A DNA stretch of 64,000 nt from Treponema parvum (GCF_017893945.1 NZ_CP054257.1:1116001-1180000); one strand, 5' to 3'; counted from the stretch's first letter, positions 44,825-52,329 are shown. Notes: generated by a model from the sequence alone, not told the origin. Program-made: numbers and translations.

Positions 44825-45349
44825 TCAGACGGCGAGGGCTACCGGTTCGAAGATGGCGGAAAGTTCTTGAACATTGTGTGCCCGCGCAACTTCTTTGCCA
44901 TTTTCGTTATAGACTATGACTGTGGGAGCGGCAAAAACGCCCTTAGCCGCAGCCTGCGCCAAACCTTCTTTCGTGTCGACATTTATGCTTTTGCCGGAAA
45001 CGCTGAGGTCTGCCATATAGGCTTTAACCGGCGGGCAATTAGGACATGTCTGGCGGAAAAAGAAGTCGTAATGCAAATCACCCGCGGCCGTCTTAACCGG
45101 CGCAGAAACCTTTTCTTTTTCTGCTGCGTCCTGAGGCATAGCTTCCGGCACATTGTCTACCGAAAACATCTTGCGGTGTTTGAATTCTTCGGCCTTTCCC
45201 TTATTCCAGTTGCGTACAGCCCTGTAATAACCTACTATTCTTGCGTAAACTTCCGTTTCTTTGCCGTGAACATTTTCAAGAGCTTCTTTTGCAGCCTTTA
45301 TTTCTGCGTCCACTTCAGCTAAATCGCGTGTTTTCACTGTTTTCTCCAT
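44825..45349 (-). CDS. Glycyl-radical segment of class III ribonucleotide reductase fused to a redoxin domain
   Basis: 174 aa. Residues 33-62 read EVYARIVGYYRAVRNWNKGK and then AEEFKHRKMF, the C-terminal glycyl-radical segment of class III NrdD (radical Gly = G40). A linker rich in Ala, Glu and Pro follows, then a thioredoxin/glutaredoxin-like domain: HYDFFFRQTCPNCPPVKAYM with the CPNC redox pair (102-105), the cis-Pro in AAPTVIVY and the end NVQELSAIFEP. The preceding nrdD lacks this segment. It would carry the protein radical and also supply reducing equivalents. GGAGGGAAAT site; own promoter at 45391-45440. This function is inferred from the motifs. Confidence 0.78.
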   Translation of the reverse strand: MEKTVKTRDLAEVDAEIKAAKEALENVHGKETEVYARIVGYYRAVRNWNKGKAEEFKHRKMFSVDNVPEAMPQDAAEKEKVSAPVKTAAGDLHYDFFFRQTCPNCPPVKAYMADLSVSGKSINVDTKEGLAQAAAKGVFAAPTVIVYNENGKEVARAHNVQELSAIFEPVALAV

Positions 45350-45390
45350 ATTTCCCTCCCATAGAAAATAATGTTTTTTTTAGCTACCGC

Positions 45391-45440
45391 TAAATATAGT
45401 GTTATCTTTTGGTTTAGTCAAGCAGATAACACTATATTTA
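45391..45440 (-). promoter_or_regulatory. Promoter inside a 17-bp inverted repeat resembling paired NrdR boxes
   Basis: TAAATATAGTGTTATCT (45391-45407) and its perfect complement arm AGATAACACTATATTTA (45424-45440) are separated by 16 bp. Read on the minus strand, the repeat contains TTGACT (45421-45416) and TATATT (45398-45393) with a 17-bp spacer: one arm overlaps the -10, the other lies just upstream of the -35. ACACTATATTTA resembles the NrdR box (consensus ACACWATATATW). It controls the glycyl-radical/redoxin gene independently of nrdD. Confidence 0.7.
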
Positions 45441-45465
45441 TGGTCGGCAGAATGCGCGCATTTCT

Positions 45466-47607
45466 TTAATCGTTTTCGGCTTTTTTTGCATTTCCGCCTG
45501 AAACGATCATCCTGCGTTCTTCCTCAAGCTGTGCAATCTTAAGTTTGAGCGCTTTTTCGGCTTCTGCCTTGCACTTCGGGCATTCAAACTGTTCTCCCGG
45601 CAAATAGCCGTGTATTGAACAGACCGAATACGTCGGTGATATTGTAACATAGGGCAGGCGGTAATTGGTCATGATTGTGCGGACAAAGTCCCGGCAGCTT
45701 TTCCAATCTTTAACCTGTTCCCCCATGAATGTGTGGAATACCGTCCCCCCGGTATACCGCGTCTGTAAGGATTCCTGATGGTCAAGGGCTTCAAACACAT
45801 CCGTTGTATAATCAACCTGTAATTGCGTGGAATTTGTATAGTACGGATCCGTTTCTCCGCTTGTTATTATGTCCGGAAATTGTTTTTTGTCGTGCCTTGC
45901 CAGGCGGTAAGAAGTGCTTTCGGCTGGAGTCGCTTCGAGGTTGAACAGTTCTCCCGTCTGCTCCTGATACTGCTGCAGTCTTTCTCTCATGTGATCCAGA
46001 ACCTTTTCGGCAAACGCCTTGCCTTTAGGATCCACTATAGTGCAGTTTAAAAAATTCCTGCAGCACTCGTTCATTCCGCACAAACCTATCGTGTTAAAGT
46101 GATTGTCTAAGGTTTTAAGATAGCGGCGCGTATACGGAAAAAGCCCTCCGTCCAGCAGCTTTTGTATGACTTTGCGTTTTATGCAAAGGCTTTCTTTTGC
46201 AAGATCCATAAGATAGTCCAAACGGGCGAAAAACTGTTCTTCGTTTTTTGCCAGGTAGCCTATTTGCGGAAGGTTGATCGTAACTACGCCCAAAGAGCCT
46301 GTAAATTCGTCGGACCCGAACAATCCGCCGCCGCGCTTACGCAATTCCCTTTTGTCCAGTCTGAGACGGCAGCACATGGAACGCACGTCGCTCGGGTCCA
46401 GATCGGAATTGACAAAGTTCTGGAAATACGGAGTTCCGTATTGCGCCGTCATTTCAAACAGAAGTTTAGTATTTTCACTGTCCCAGTTGAAATTTTTGGT
46501 GATATTATACGTGGGAATAGGATAGCCGAATCCCCGCCCTGCGGCGTCGCCTTCAAGCATGAGAAGGATAAACTGTTTGTTTATGACGTCCATCTCTTTT
46601 TGACAGTCGCCGTAAGTGAAGTCCATCTCTTTGCCGCCGACTATTGCCTTTTGATCTTTTAAATCGTCGGGACAAACCCAGTCAAGCGTGATGTTCGTAA
46701 AAGGCGCCTGCGAGCCCCAGCGTCCCGGAGTGTTTACTCCGTAAATATAGCTCTGTATGCACTGCCGCACTTCTTTTTCCGAAAGGTTGTCCGCTTTAAC
46801 GAACGGCGCAAGATATGTATCGAACGAACTGAAAGCCTGCGCTCCCGCCCATTCGTTTTGCAGGATTCCCAAAAAATTTACGATCTGGTTTACAAGCGTT
46901 GAAAGGTGAGAAGCCGGTGTGGAAGTTATCTTATCGGGAACGCCGCCGAGCCCTTCTTTTATGAGCTGTCTGAGCGACCATCCTGCGCAATAGCCTGAAA
47001 ACATCGAGAGATCGTGTATGTGGAACGCAGCCGTTTTGTGGGCTTCCGCTATCTCTTTGGAATATATGTTTTTAAGCCAGTAATTGGCGGTGATGGTTCC
47101 CGAATTGTGAAGGATGAGGCCGCCCAATGAAAAGTTTACGTTTGCATTTTCATTTACCCGCCAATCGGATTGGGAAAGATAGCCGTCCATTGTGCCGTTT
47201 ATGTCGAGCATCAGTTTTTTAGAGTCTCGGAAGGCTTCGTGCCGCGAACGGTACAGAATGTATGCTTTTGCAATTTCGACTTCCTTGTTTTCTATCAGGA
47301 CGGTTTCAACAATGTCTTGAATTTCTTCGATCGCCGGAATCGAATGGGCGCGACGGCCGGCCATGAGCAGGCGAAGATGCTCTTCTACGGAATCCGTTAG
47401 AGCTTGAGCCCTTTCAGGATCGGGATGTTTTTCAACGGCTTCTATAGCCTTGCCGATCGCTTTTTCTATCTTGGATCTGTCATACGCGGCTATTTCACCG
47501 GAGCGCTTTACGACTGATTTTATAAAACCGGCGGTTTCCTTATCGTCGCCGTTTCCTAAAAAATTTCTCCACTCCGGAAAAACCGACTGTTTTGCAGCTT
47601 CGCTCAT
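45466..47607 (-). CDS. nrdD: Class III anaerobic ribonucleoside-triphosphate reductase, catalytic part without its glycyl-radical end
   Basis: 713 aa. N-terminal ATP-cone (KRSGEIAAYDRSKIEKAIGKA, residues about 28-120) for allosteric control; then the ten-stranded barrel (NVNFSLGGLILHNSGTI, GYPIPTYNITKNFNW, GSLGVVTINLPQIGYLA). The C-terminus has the zinc site C663, H666, C676, C679 (CSIHGYLPGEQFECPKC), after which a normal NrdD continues to RVxGY. Here the chain instead ends in a charged helix (LKIAQLEEERRMIV) and stops. The missing segment is in the next gene. Start overlaps the nrdR stop by four bases. Confidence 0.9.
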   Translation of the reverse strand: MSEAAKQSVFPEWRNFLGNGDDKETAGFIKSVVKRSGEIAAYDRSKIEKAIGKAIEAVEKHPDPERAQALTDSVEEHLRLLMAGRRAHSIPAIEEIQDIVETVLIENKEVEIAKAYILYRSRHEAFRDSKKLMLDINGTMDGYLSQSDWRVNENANVNFSLGGLILHNSGTITANYWLKNIYSKEIAEAHKTAAFHIHDLSMFSGYCAGWSLRQLIKEGLGGVPDKITSTPASHLSTLVNQIVNFLGILQNEWAGAQAFSSFDTYLAPFVKADNLSEKEVRQCIQSYIYGVNTPGRWGSQAPFTNITLDWVCPDDLKDQKAIVGGKEMDFTYGDCQKEMDVINKQFILLMLEGDAAGRGFGYPIPTYNITKNFNWDSENTKLLFEMTAQYGTPYFQNFVNSDLDPSDVRSMCCRLRLDKRELRKRGGGLFGSDEFTGSLGVVTINLPQIGYLAKNEEQFFARLDYLMDLAKESLCIKRKVIQKLLDGGLFPYTRRYLKTLDNHFNTIGLCGMNECCRNFLNCTIVDPKGKAFAEKVLDHMRERLQQYQEQTGELFNLEATPAESTSYRLARHDKKQFPDIITSGETDPYYTNSTQLQVDYTTDVFEALDHQESLQTRYTGGTVFHTFMGEQVKDWKSCRDFVRTIMTNYRLPYVTISPTYSVCSIHGYLPGEQFECPKCKAEAEKALKLKIAQLEEERRMIVSGGNAKKAEND

Positions 47608-48068
47608 TCCTTTCCCCCCCCGAGCTTATTTACTTCCGTTATAAATTCATTTAAATCTTCAAAATGCTTATATACGGATGCAAAGCGTATATAAGCTACC
47701 TTGTCGAATTTGTGCAATTTATTGAGCACAAGTTCTCCAAGATCAGCAGTGCTGATTTCGCGCGTAGTTTTTCCGCGCATGATCGCTTCATCTTCAATCT
47801 CGTTTACAAGGTTTTCGATACTCGGCGCCGAAACGGGCCTTTTTTCAAGAGCCCTTTCGATACCCTTTGAAAGTTTCGAAAGATCGAAAGGCTGCCTTCG
47901 GCCGTCCCTCTTTACTACCATAAACGGTTTTTCTTCAATGCGCTCATAGCTTGTAAAGCGGTAACTGCACGACAAACATTCTCTTCTGCGCCGGATAGTT
48001 CCTCCGTTTGCCATTGTTCGAGACTCGATTACTTTGTCGTCCAGACTTCCGCAATAAGGGCAGCGCAC
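47604..48068 (-). CDS. nrdR: Transcriptional repressor NrdR
   Basis: Zinc-finger/ATP-cone repressor of ribonucleotide reductase genes. 154 aa: MRCPYCGSLDDKVIESR and CLSCSYRFTSYERIEE form the zinc ribbon (four Cys); the ATP-cone runs from FMVVKRDGRRQPFDLSKL to KVAYIRFASVYKHFEDL. Its stop overlaps the nrdD start by four bases, so regulator and target are coupled. Promoter at 48169-48197; the likely target inverted repeat is at 45391-45440. A palindrome in its own leader may serve autoregulation. Confidence 0.95.
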   Translation of the reverse strand: MRCPYCGSLDDKVIESRTMANGGTIRRRRECLSCSYRFTSYERIEEKPFMVVKRDGRRQPFDLSKLSKGIERALEKRPVSAPSIENLVNEIEDEAIMRGKTTREISTADLGELVLNKLHKFDKVAYIRFASVYKHFEDLNEFITEVNKLGGGKE

Positions 48069-48111
48069 TTTTATTCACCTTGAACTGACGTATCTTTATA
48101 ATAAATATGGA

Positions 48112-48135
48112 GTTAAATTTATATGCAAATTTAAC
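48112..48135. promoter_or_regulatory. Palindrome in the nrdR leader
   Basis: GTTAAATTT and AAATTTAAC are perfect 9-bp arms around ATATGC, 44 bp before the nrdR start codon. It could be an operator or a leader hairpin; it is not a good NrdR-box match. Confidence 0.5.
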
Positions 48136-48168
48136 CCCGTATATAGCGTTCTTTTTTGTGTTCTCTGC

Positions 48169-48197
48169 ATTATACACCGCTATATATGATATTACAA
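48169..48197 (-). promoter_or_regulatory. Promoter of nrdR-nrdD
   Basis: On the minus strand TTGTAA (48197-48192) and TATAAT (48174-48169) with a 17-bp spacer, about 100 bp before nrdR. Confidence 0.65.
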
Positions 48198-48277
48198 GTA
48201 GGAGAAGGAAATTTATTGCCGAATTTTTACCGAACGGGCAAAAGTGCGGCGGGAAGACGGCGAAAGAGCGGCTAGGC

Positions 48278-48341
48278 AGTGAATGCTCAACGGGGAAAAG
48301 CGAAACTGCTGCGAAACGGCGGCTCCTGCGGCGCAGTGCGC
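48278..48341. repeat. 64-bp gene-less segment, copy 1
   Basis: AGTGAATGCTCAACGGGG...GCGGCGCAGTGCGC, bounded by GCTAGGC on the left and GCCTAGC on the right. The same 64 bp occur at 50149-50212 with four differences (by eye). It lies between a half attC-like arm and the full attC-like site at 48342. Confidence 0.75.
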
Positions 48342-48403
48342 GCCTAGCATTCGCTTACCTACATTGCCGTAAAGACAATGTCAAGTTGAAGCGGGTGTTA
48401 GTT
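48342..48403 (-). repeat. attC-like site after the restriction gene cassette
   Basis: On the minus strand: AACTAAC (inverse core, one mismatch to RYYYAAC) then CCCGCTT...CATTG arm, centre TCTTTACGG, CAATG...AAGCG arm and the core site GCTAGGC (one mismatch to GTTRRRY). Arms CTAACACCCGCTT and AAGCGAATGCTAG pair over most of their length with wobble. It stands 11 bp beyond the restriction gene stop, where an integron cassette keeps its attC. Confidence 0.65.
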
Positions 48404-48414
48404 GCTCCTTCTGT

Positions 48415-49153
48415 TTACGTTTCTTTTGCAGAATTAAATTTTACTATTTTGTTCCAATCAATTTCACCAGAAGATAAACAATAGTTTTGAATAAATTCTC
48501 CAGTGAATTTATTTATCATCTGCGTATATGACTGCATAAATTCATCACTCTTTTCTTTTGCTTTGAATCCTAACGGTTCAATGATATCAATATATAAATT
48601 TTCATCTCCTGAAATAAACTCCCAAAACTGTTGACCGCAGTACTTAAAATAATCACCTTTATCATAATTCTTTTCTTTACCGTAACAGCAACCATTCACT
48701 GCTACAATATGTAGTTGAGAATTACTTGTTCGTAATGTCTTTTTAGCCGTTTTAAAGTCAGCAATCATTTTCTTAATTTGAGAACTGTTACCCCAATTTG
48801 GCCCTGATTTTATGCTGACAATATAGCGTGTATTGTTATCATCAAATTCAAGATCAATACCTTGTATGCCGGATTTATAACCACCGTACACTTTAGAAGT
48901 TAATAAAGAGTGCAAGACCTTCAAGCCAATCACCGAATATTGTTTCCTCGTTTGATGAAATATGAGCATTTAAAAATCCTGATACGATCTGTTCAGCGGT
49001 TAAAATATTTTTTGCTTTAAAAAGATATGGATTTTTTCTTTTTAAGATTTTCGATAATTTTAGATTATCCAAACTGCTGATTCTCTTTTTATGAAAATTA
49101 CCAATATGCTTTTCAACATACATTTTTACATCATCTATGTTCAAATTACCCAT
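48415..49153 (-). pseudogene. Type II restriction endonuclease (PmeII-like), frameshifted
   Basis: Two overlapping frames encode one protein. The first part (49153 to about 48893) reads MGNLNIDDVKMYVEKHIGNF... LEGLALFIN then stops; the second frame continues SKVYGGYKSGIQGIDLEF...SIKSGPNWGNSSQIKK (a PD-(D/E)xK-type core) to 48415. Removing one T near 48897 (TTAACTTCT to TTAACTCT) restores FINSKVYGG. The gene overlaps the methyltransferase stop by 8 bases. Either the enzyme is inactivated, or this is a sequencing error or recoding site. Family name from memory, moderate confidence. Confidence 0.75.
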
Positions 49154-49988
49154 AGTTAACCTCATTTTCAAACAATATCATTTTTTGTTCATTAATTTTC
49201 TTTTGTACCTCCTTACAATATTCATCTACAATATCAATTCCTATCGCATGACGGTTCATACGGTTTGCAACAAAGACCGTCGTACCCGATCCCATAAAAG
49301 GATCTAAAACAGTGTCATACTCTTGAGTAAATAATTTTATAAACCATTCAGGTAGACTTTCAGGAAATGCTGCACTATGATTTTTGTTACTGCATTCAGT
49401 GGCTAAATGAAGAACATTGGTCGGATATGCCATATCTCTTTCAAGCCAATTTGAAATATTTTTTCCAAAACCACTGCCGACTTTTGAATTGTCCCGTATT
49501 TTATCGACTTCCGATAAATTTTTAAGTCTGTTTTTTGCCCAGTCCCCCATAGGAATCATTACTGCTTCTTGATACATATTAAATTTTTTTGCTTTATTAA
49601 ATTGTAATAAACGTTCCCATGCATCTCTAAACCTATTCGGCCATTTTCCGGGATAACAGTTTTTTTTATGCCAAATAAATTCTTCTGTCCATAGCCAACC
49701 TTGCCTTTTCATTTTCATGATTAATTCAAGAACATACGTACTGCGTTCCCCGTTCTGTACCTTTTCTTTTATATTGAGAATGAAAGTACCGTCATTTTTC
49801 AAAACTCTAAACAGCTCCGCAGTAATCGGAAGAAACCAGGATACATATTTCTCCGGTTTTATACCGCCATACGTATTTTTCCTCTGATCGGCATAAGGGG
49901 GCGATGTAATAATAAGATCTACGGAAGAGTCGGGGAATTCTTTTAGTTTTTCCAGACAATCTCCTGATAATATGTTTGTTGTGATCAT
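49146..49988 (-). CDS. DNA methyltransferase (N4-cytosine or N6-adenine, beta-type order)
   Basis: 280 aa. Catalytic motif IV comes first (IITSPPYADQRK, TSPPY) and the SAM-binding motif I last (DTVLDPFMGSGTTVFVANRM), the circularly permuted beta order. Target-recognition region lies between (IWHKKNCYPGKWPNRFRDAWERLLQF). TSPPY occurs in both m4C and m6A enzymes, so the base is undecided. Intact, in contrast to its restriction partner. The gene starts 91 bp after an attC-like core site on the same strand and is visibly richer in A/T than neighbouring housekeeping genes, which fits a captured cassette. Confidence 0.88.
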   Translation of the reverse strand: MITTNILSGDCLEKLKEFPDSSVDLIITSPPYADQRKNTYGGIKPEKYVSWFLPITAELFRVLKNDGTFILNIKEKVQNGERSTYVLELIMKMKRQGWLWTEEFIWHKKNCYPGKWPNRFRDAWERLLQFNKAKKFNMYQEAVMIPMGDWAKNRLKNLSEVDKIRDNSKVGSGFGKNISNWLERDMAYPTNVLHLATECSNKNHSAAFPESLPEWFIKLFTQEYDTVLDPFMGSGTTVFVANRMNRHAIGIDIVDEYCKEVQKKINEQKMILFENEVNYG

Positions 49989-50078
49989 AGTATCTTATGA
50001 ATAAATCCTTTTTTTATGTTACACAAAAAATAGTAATTAGTACAGTAATTTCAAAAATGCATTGCGTAAGCAGTTCCC

Positions 50079-50148
50079 GCCTAACATAACTTTATACGGC
50101 TTCGTTGCATCACGCCAAAAACTTTAGACGGCAAAAGTACGGCTAGAC
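50079..50148 (-). repeat. attC-like site upstream of the methyltransferase cassette
   Basis: Minus strand: inverse core GTCTAGC (50148-50142), arm CGTACTTTTGCCG, centre TCTAAAGTTTTTGGCG, arm CGTATAAAGTTAT and a perfect core site GTTAGGC (50085-50079; GTTRRRY). The two arms are imperfect complements, as in integron attC sites. The cassette insertion point would be within GTTAGGC. Confidence 0.65.
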
Positions 50149-50212
50149 AGTGAATGCTTAACGGGGAAAAGCGAAACTGCTGCGAAAAGGCGGCTCTTGC
50201 GGCGCAGTGCGC
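50149..50212. repeat. 64-bp gene-less segment, copy 2
   Basis: Matches 48278-48341 over its full length with a few substitutions. Between two attC-like sites of the same orientation, so formally a cassette without a gene. It has GC-rich short inverted repeats (GGCGCAGTGCGC). Confidence 0.75.
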
Positions 50213-50285
50213 GCCTAGCATAATTTTATATGGCTTAACCGCATCAAAAACTTTAGATGGCGGGAAAAATCTTTATGTGCTAAGC
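50213..50285 (-). repeat. attC-like site, outermost of the minus-strand set
   Basis: Minus strand: inverse core GCTTAGC (50285-50279), arm ACATAAAGATTTT, central hairpin CGCCATC...GATGCGG, arm CATATAAAATTAT, core site GCTAGGC (50219-50213). Related in centre (TCTAAAGTTTTTG) to the site at 50079-50148. Confidence 0.55.
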
Positions 50286-50312
50286 TTACCTTAATACGAT
50301 CGGAGGATTTTT

Positions 50313-51302
50313 ATGATATCTATGGGAATTATAGGCGCCGGGAGAATAGCTGAAACTATGGCGGCAACCGTACGAAAGATGAATGAAACGGGGGACGAAA
50401 GCGTTCGGCTGTACGGCATTGCTTCCAGAGATTTTAATAAAGCAAAGGAATTTGCAGAGCGGCACGGCGTAGAAAAAGCCTTCGGCTCGTACGAACAGAT
50501 GCTCCGCGATCCGAAACCGGATTTGATTTATATTGCGACGCCGCATTCTCATCATTTCGAACATGCGGCGCTGTGTCTTGAAAACGACAAGCATGTGCTT
50601 TGCGAAAAAGCCTTTACAGCCAATGCGGATCAGGCGAAAAATCTTATCAATCTTGCGGAAAAGAAGGGACTTCTCATTACGGAAGCGATTTGGACACGAT
50701 ATGAGCCGAGCCGCAAGATCATTGACGATGTGATTGCTTCGAATATCGTGGGGGAAGCGCGGATGCTCACCGCTAATCTCGGGTATCCTATAATGCATAA
50801 GGAAAGAATCACAAAACCTGAGCTTGCAGGCGGCGCTCTTTTGGACGTCGGCGTGTATGCGCTGAATTTCGCCGTGATGGCGTTCGGTCACCCCGATGAA
50901 ATTCATGCCGTCTGTCAAAAAAGCGATACGGGCGTAGACGTAAACGACAGTTATACTCTGGTTTACAAGGAAAAGGGACGTATGGCGGTTCTTTGCGCCG
51001 GAGCGTCCGCCGTTTCGGACAGGTACGGAATGATACATTGTACGGAAGGTTTTATTCAGGTTGAAAATATAAATAATCCGCAAAAAGTTTTCGTATTCGA
51101 TAAAAAATATGGATTGATAAAGGAAATTAAGGTTCCGCCCCAGCTTACAGGATTTGAATACGAAGTGGCGGAAACTGTAAGGGCGATAGAAAGCGGGAAG
51201 ACCGAGTGTCCTTCCATGCCGCATAAAGAAACTGTCTACATGATGGAACTGATGGACGGCATAAGAAAAAAATTCGGAATCGTCTATCCGTTTGAAAATT
51301 GA
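50313..51302 (+). CDS. Gfo/Idh/MocA-family oxidoreductase
   Basis: NAD(P)-dependent dehydrogenase of the glucose-fructose/inositol family, 329 aa. Rossmann motif MGIIGAGRIAETMA at the N-terminus; YIATPHSHHFEHAALCLEND and VLCEKAFTAN, where the family EKP is EKA; and GGALLDVGVYALNFAVMAFG near the active site (GG.L.D.G.H type). No substrate can be assigned. The GC-richer codon use looks chromosomal rather than cassette-like. It begins 28 bp after the attC-like site and has a GGAGG site. Confidence 0.85.
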   Translation: MISMGIIGAGRIAETMAATVRKMNETGDESVRLYGIASRDFNKAKEFAERHGVEKAFGSYEQMLRDPKPDLIYIATPHSHHFEHAALCLENDKHVLCEKAFTANADQAKNLINLAEKKGLLITEAIWTRYEPSRKIIDDVIASNIVGEARMLTANLGYPIMHKERITKPELAGGALLDVGVYALNFAVMAFGHPDEIHAVCQKSDTGVDVNDSYTLVYKEKGRMAVLCAGASAVSDRYGMIHCTEGFIQVENINNPQKVFVFDKKYGLIKEIKVPPQLTGFEYEVAETVRAIESGKTECPSMPHKETVYMMELMDGIRKKFGIVYPFEN

Positions 51303-51400
51303 TTTTGCAAGTTTTTTTACGGCGGCGCAGCGCCTTGCGATGAACGCAATGTGCAAAGTTTTCAGCGCGAGCGGCTGGGGCAGAAATCGTCGGGGCGCAA

Positions 51401-51589
51401 AGTTTTCCGCGCGACCGGCGGGACGGCGAGAAAGTCTTGTAGATATTTGCAAAAGGTGCAATAGAAGCCGGCCATTCAGTCGAAATAGAATATCTTTTTA
51501 CAAAGCAGAATATGCACGGCTGTATTGATTGCCGGACTTGCAAGAAAAATGACGGTGTATGCGTTTGAAAAGATAATATGCCTGTGTTT
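51401..51589 (+). pseudogene. Remnant of an NAD(P)H-dependent flavodoxin-fold reductase
   Basis: One frame reads RDRRDGEKVL, stop (TAG 51440), IFAKGAIEAGHSVEIEYLF, TKQNMHGCIDCRTCKKNDGV, CV, stop (TGA 51566), KDNMP. This is the N-terminal half of a flavodoxin-fold FMN reductase with the family's C-x2-C-x2-C...C cluster, carrying in-frame stops and lacking the C-terminal half. Decayed gene; the rest of the 51303-51686 gap holds only the higB promoter. Confidence 0.65.
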
Positions 51590-51649
51590 TATTATAATAT
51601 TTACTTGAAAAATCAAACTTTAATTTTTTATTTTAACATTGTTTGCTTC

Positions 51650-51679
51650 TTGACAGCTACTTCTGTTTAGCGTTAGCAT
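51650..51679 (+). promoter_or_regulatory. Probable promoter of the higBA pair
   Basis: TTGACA (51650-51655) and TAGCAT (51674-51679) with an 18-bp spacer, 8 bp before higB. The GCGTTAGC overlap could also be a degenerate attC core. Confidence 0.5.
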
Positions 51680-51686
51680 AGAAAGT

Positions 51687-51968
51687 ATGATAAGAAGTTT
51701 TGATGATGTAGAAACAGAATCAATCTGCAAAGGTAATAAAAGTAAAAAATTACCGTTAACGATTCAGAATGTTGCCAGAAGAAAACTTCGAATGATTGAA
51801 GCTGCAAAAGTTGTAGAAGATTTAAGAATCCCTCCCGGTAATCGTTTAGAAAGACTTGCCGGGAATTTAGACGGATTTTATTCGATTAGAATAAATGATC
51901 AATGGAGGATTGTATTTAAGTTTGAAAATGGAGATGCGGAAAATGTTAGAATCACAGATTATCACTGA
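51687..51968 (+). CDS. higB: HigB-type toxin (RelE/ParE superfamily)
   Basis: 93 aa with the RelE-like fold typical of plasmid-maintenance HigB killer proteins: SFDDVETESICKGNKSKKLP, ARRKLRMIEAAKVVEDLRIPPGNRLERLAG and YSIRINDQWRIVFKFENGDAENVRITDYH. Members cleave mRNA on the ribosome. The toxin-first order with an HTH antitoxin directly after is the standard higBA layout. Such modules are common stabilising cargo in integron cassette arrays. AT-rich codon use. Confidence 0.9.
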   Translation: MIRSFDDVETESICKGNKSKKLPLTIQNVARRKLRMIEAAKVVEDLRIPPGNRLERLAGNLDGFYSIRINDQWRIVFKFENGDAENVRITDYH

Positions 51969-52260
51969 TAAAAAATTGCCAAATATTCATCCCGGAGAAA
52001 TTCTTAAAAAAGATTTTTTAGACGCGATGAATATCTCTGCATATCGTCTGGCAAAAGAAATCAATGTTCCTGAAACAAGAATCTCAGAAGTAATTCACGG
52101 AAAGCGTTCAATTACTGCAGATACGGCAATCAGATTTTCAAAATTCTTCGGGACTACGGCAGAATTCTGGCTCAATCTTCAGAACCTTTATGATTTGGAA
52201 GAAGAAAACAATAAGCATTCTCTGGAATTTGAAACAATAAAAATGTATGTATATGCATAA
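51943..52260 (+). CDS. higA: HigA-type antitoxin (Xre-family HTH)
   Basis: About 105 aa. IHPGEILKKDFLDAMNISAYRLAKEINVPETRISEVIHGKRSITADTAIRFSKFFGTTAEFWLNLQNLYDLE is the canonical HigA/VapI HTH domain. It neutralises HigB and represses the operon. Start 51943 (MLESQI) overlaps the toxin by 26 bp and has GGAG nine bases upstream; the in-frame ATG at 51934 is possible. An attC-like site follows the stop by three bases, making higBA the gene content of a cassette. Confidence 0.9.
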   Translation: MLESQIITDKKLPNIHPGEILKKDFLDAMNISAYRLAKEINVPETRISEVIHGKRSITADTAIRFSKFFGTTAEFWLNLQNLYDLEEENNKHSLEFETIKMYVYA

Positions 52261-52263
52261 ATC

Positions 52264-52329
52264 ATATAACGCGGTTTTCAGCGCCGACAAATCGGTTAAG
52301 CCTGTTTACGGTTTAAAATTGTGTTAGGT
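52264..52329 (+). repeat. attC-like site A (after higBA)
   Basis: ATATAAC inverse core (52264-52270), arm GCGGTTTT, centre CCGACAAATCGGTTAAGCC-TGTTTACGG, arm AAAATTGT, core GTTAGGT (52323-52329, GTTRRRY). ACGCGGTTTT pairs with AAAATTGTGT through G-T pairs. The centre is shared with sites B and C. Confidence 0.8.

Noticed and set aside
48137..48200. NrdR boxes in the nrdR promoter
   Set aside because: Only loose CTATATA stretches; no paired ACACWATAT sites like those at 45391-45440.
51635..51680. A fourth plus-strand attC-like site before higB (TTTTAAC...GTTAGCA)
   Set aside because: The core fits poorly and the arms do not pair convincingly; more likely the higB promoter.
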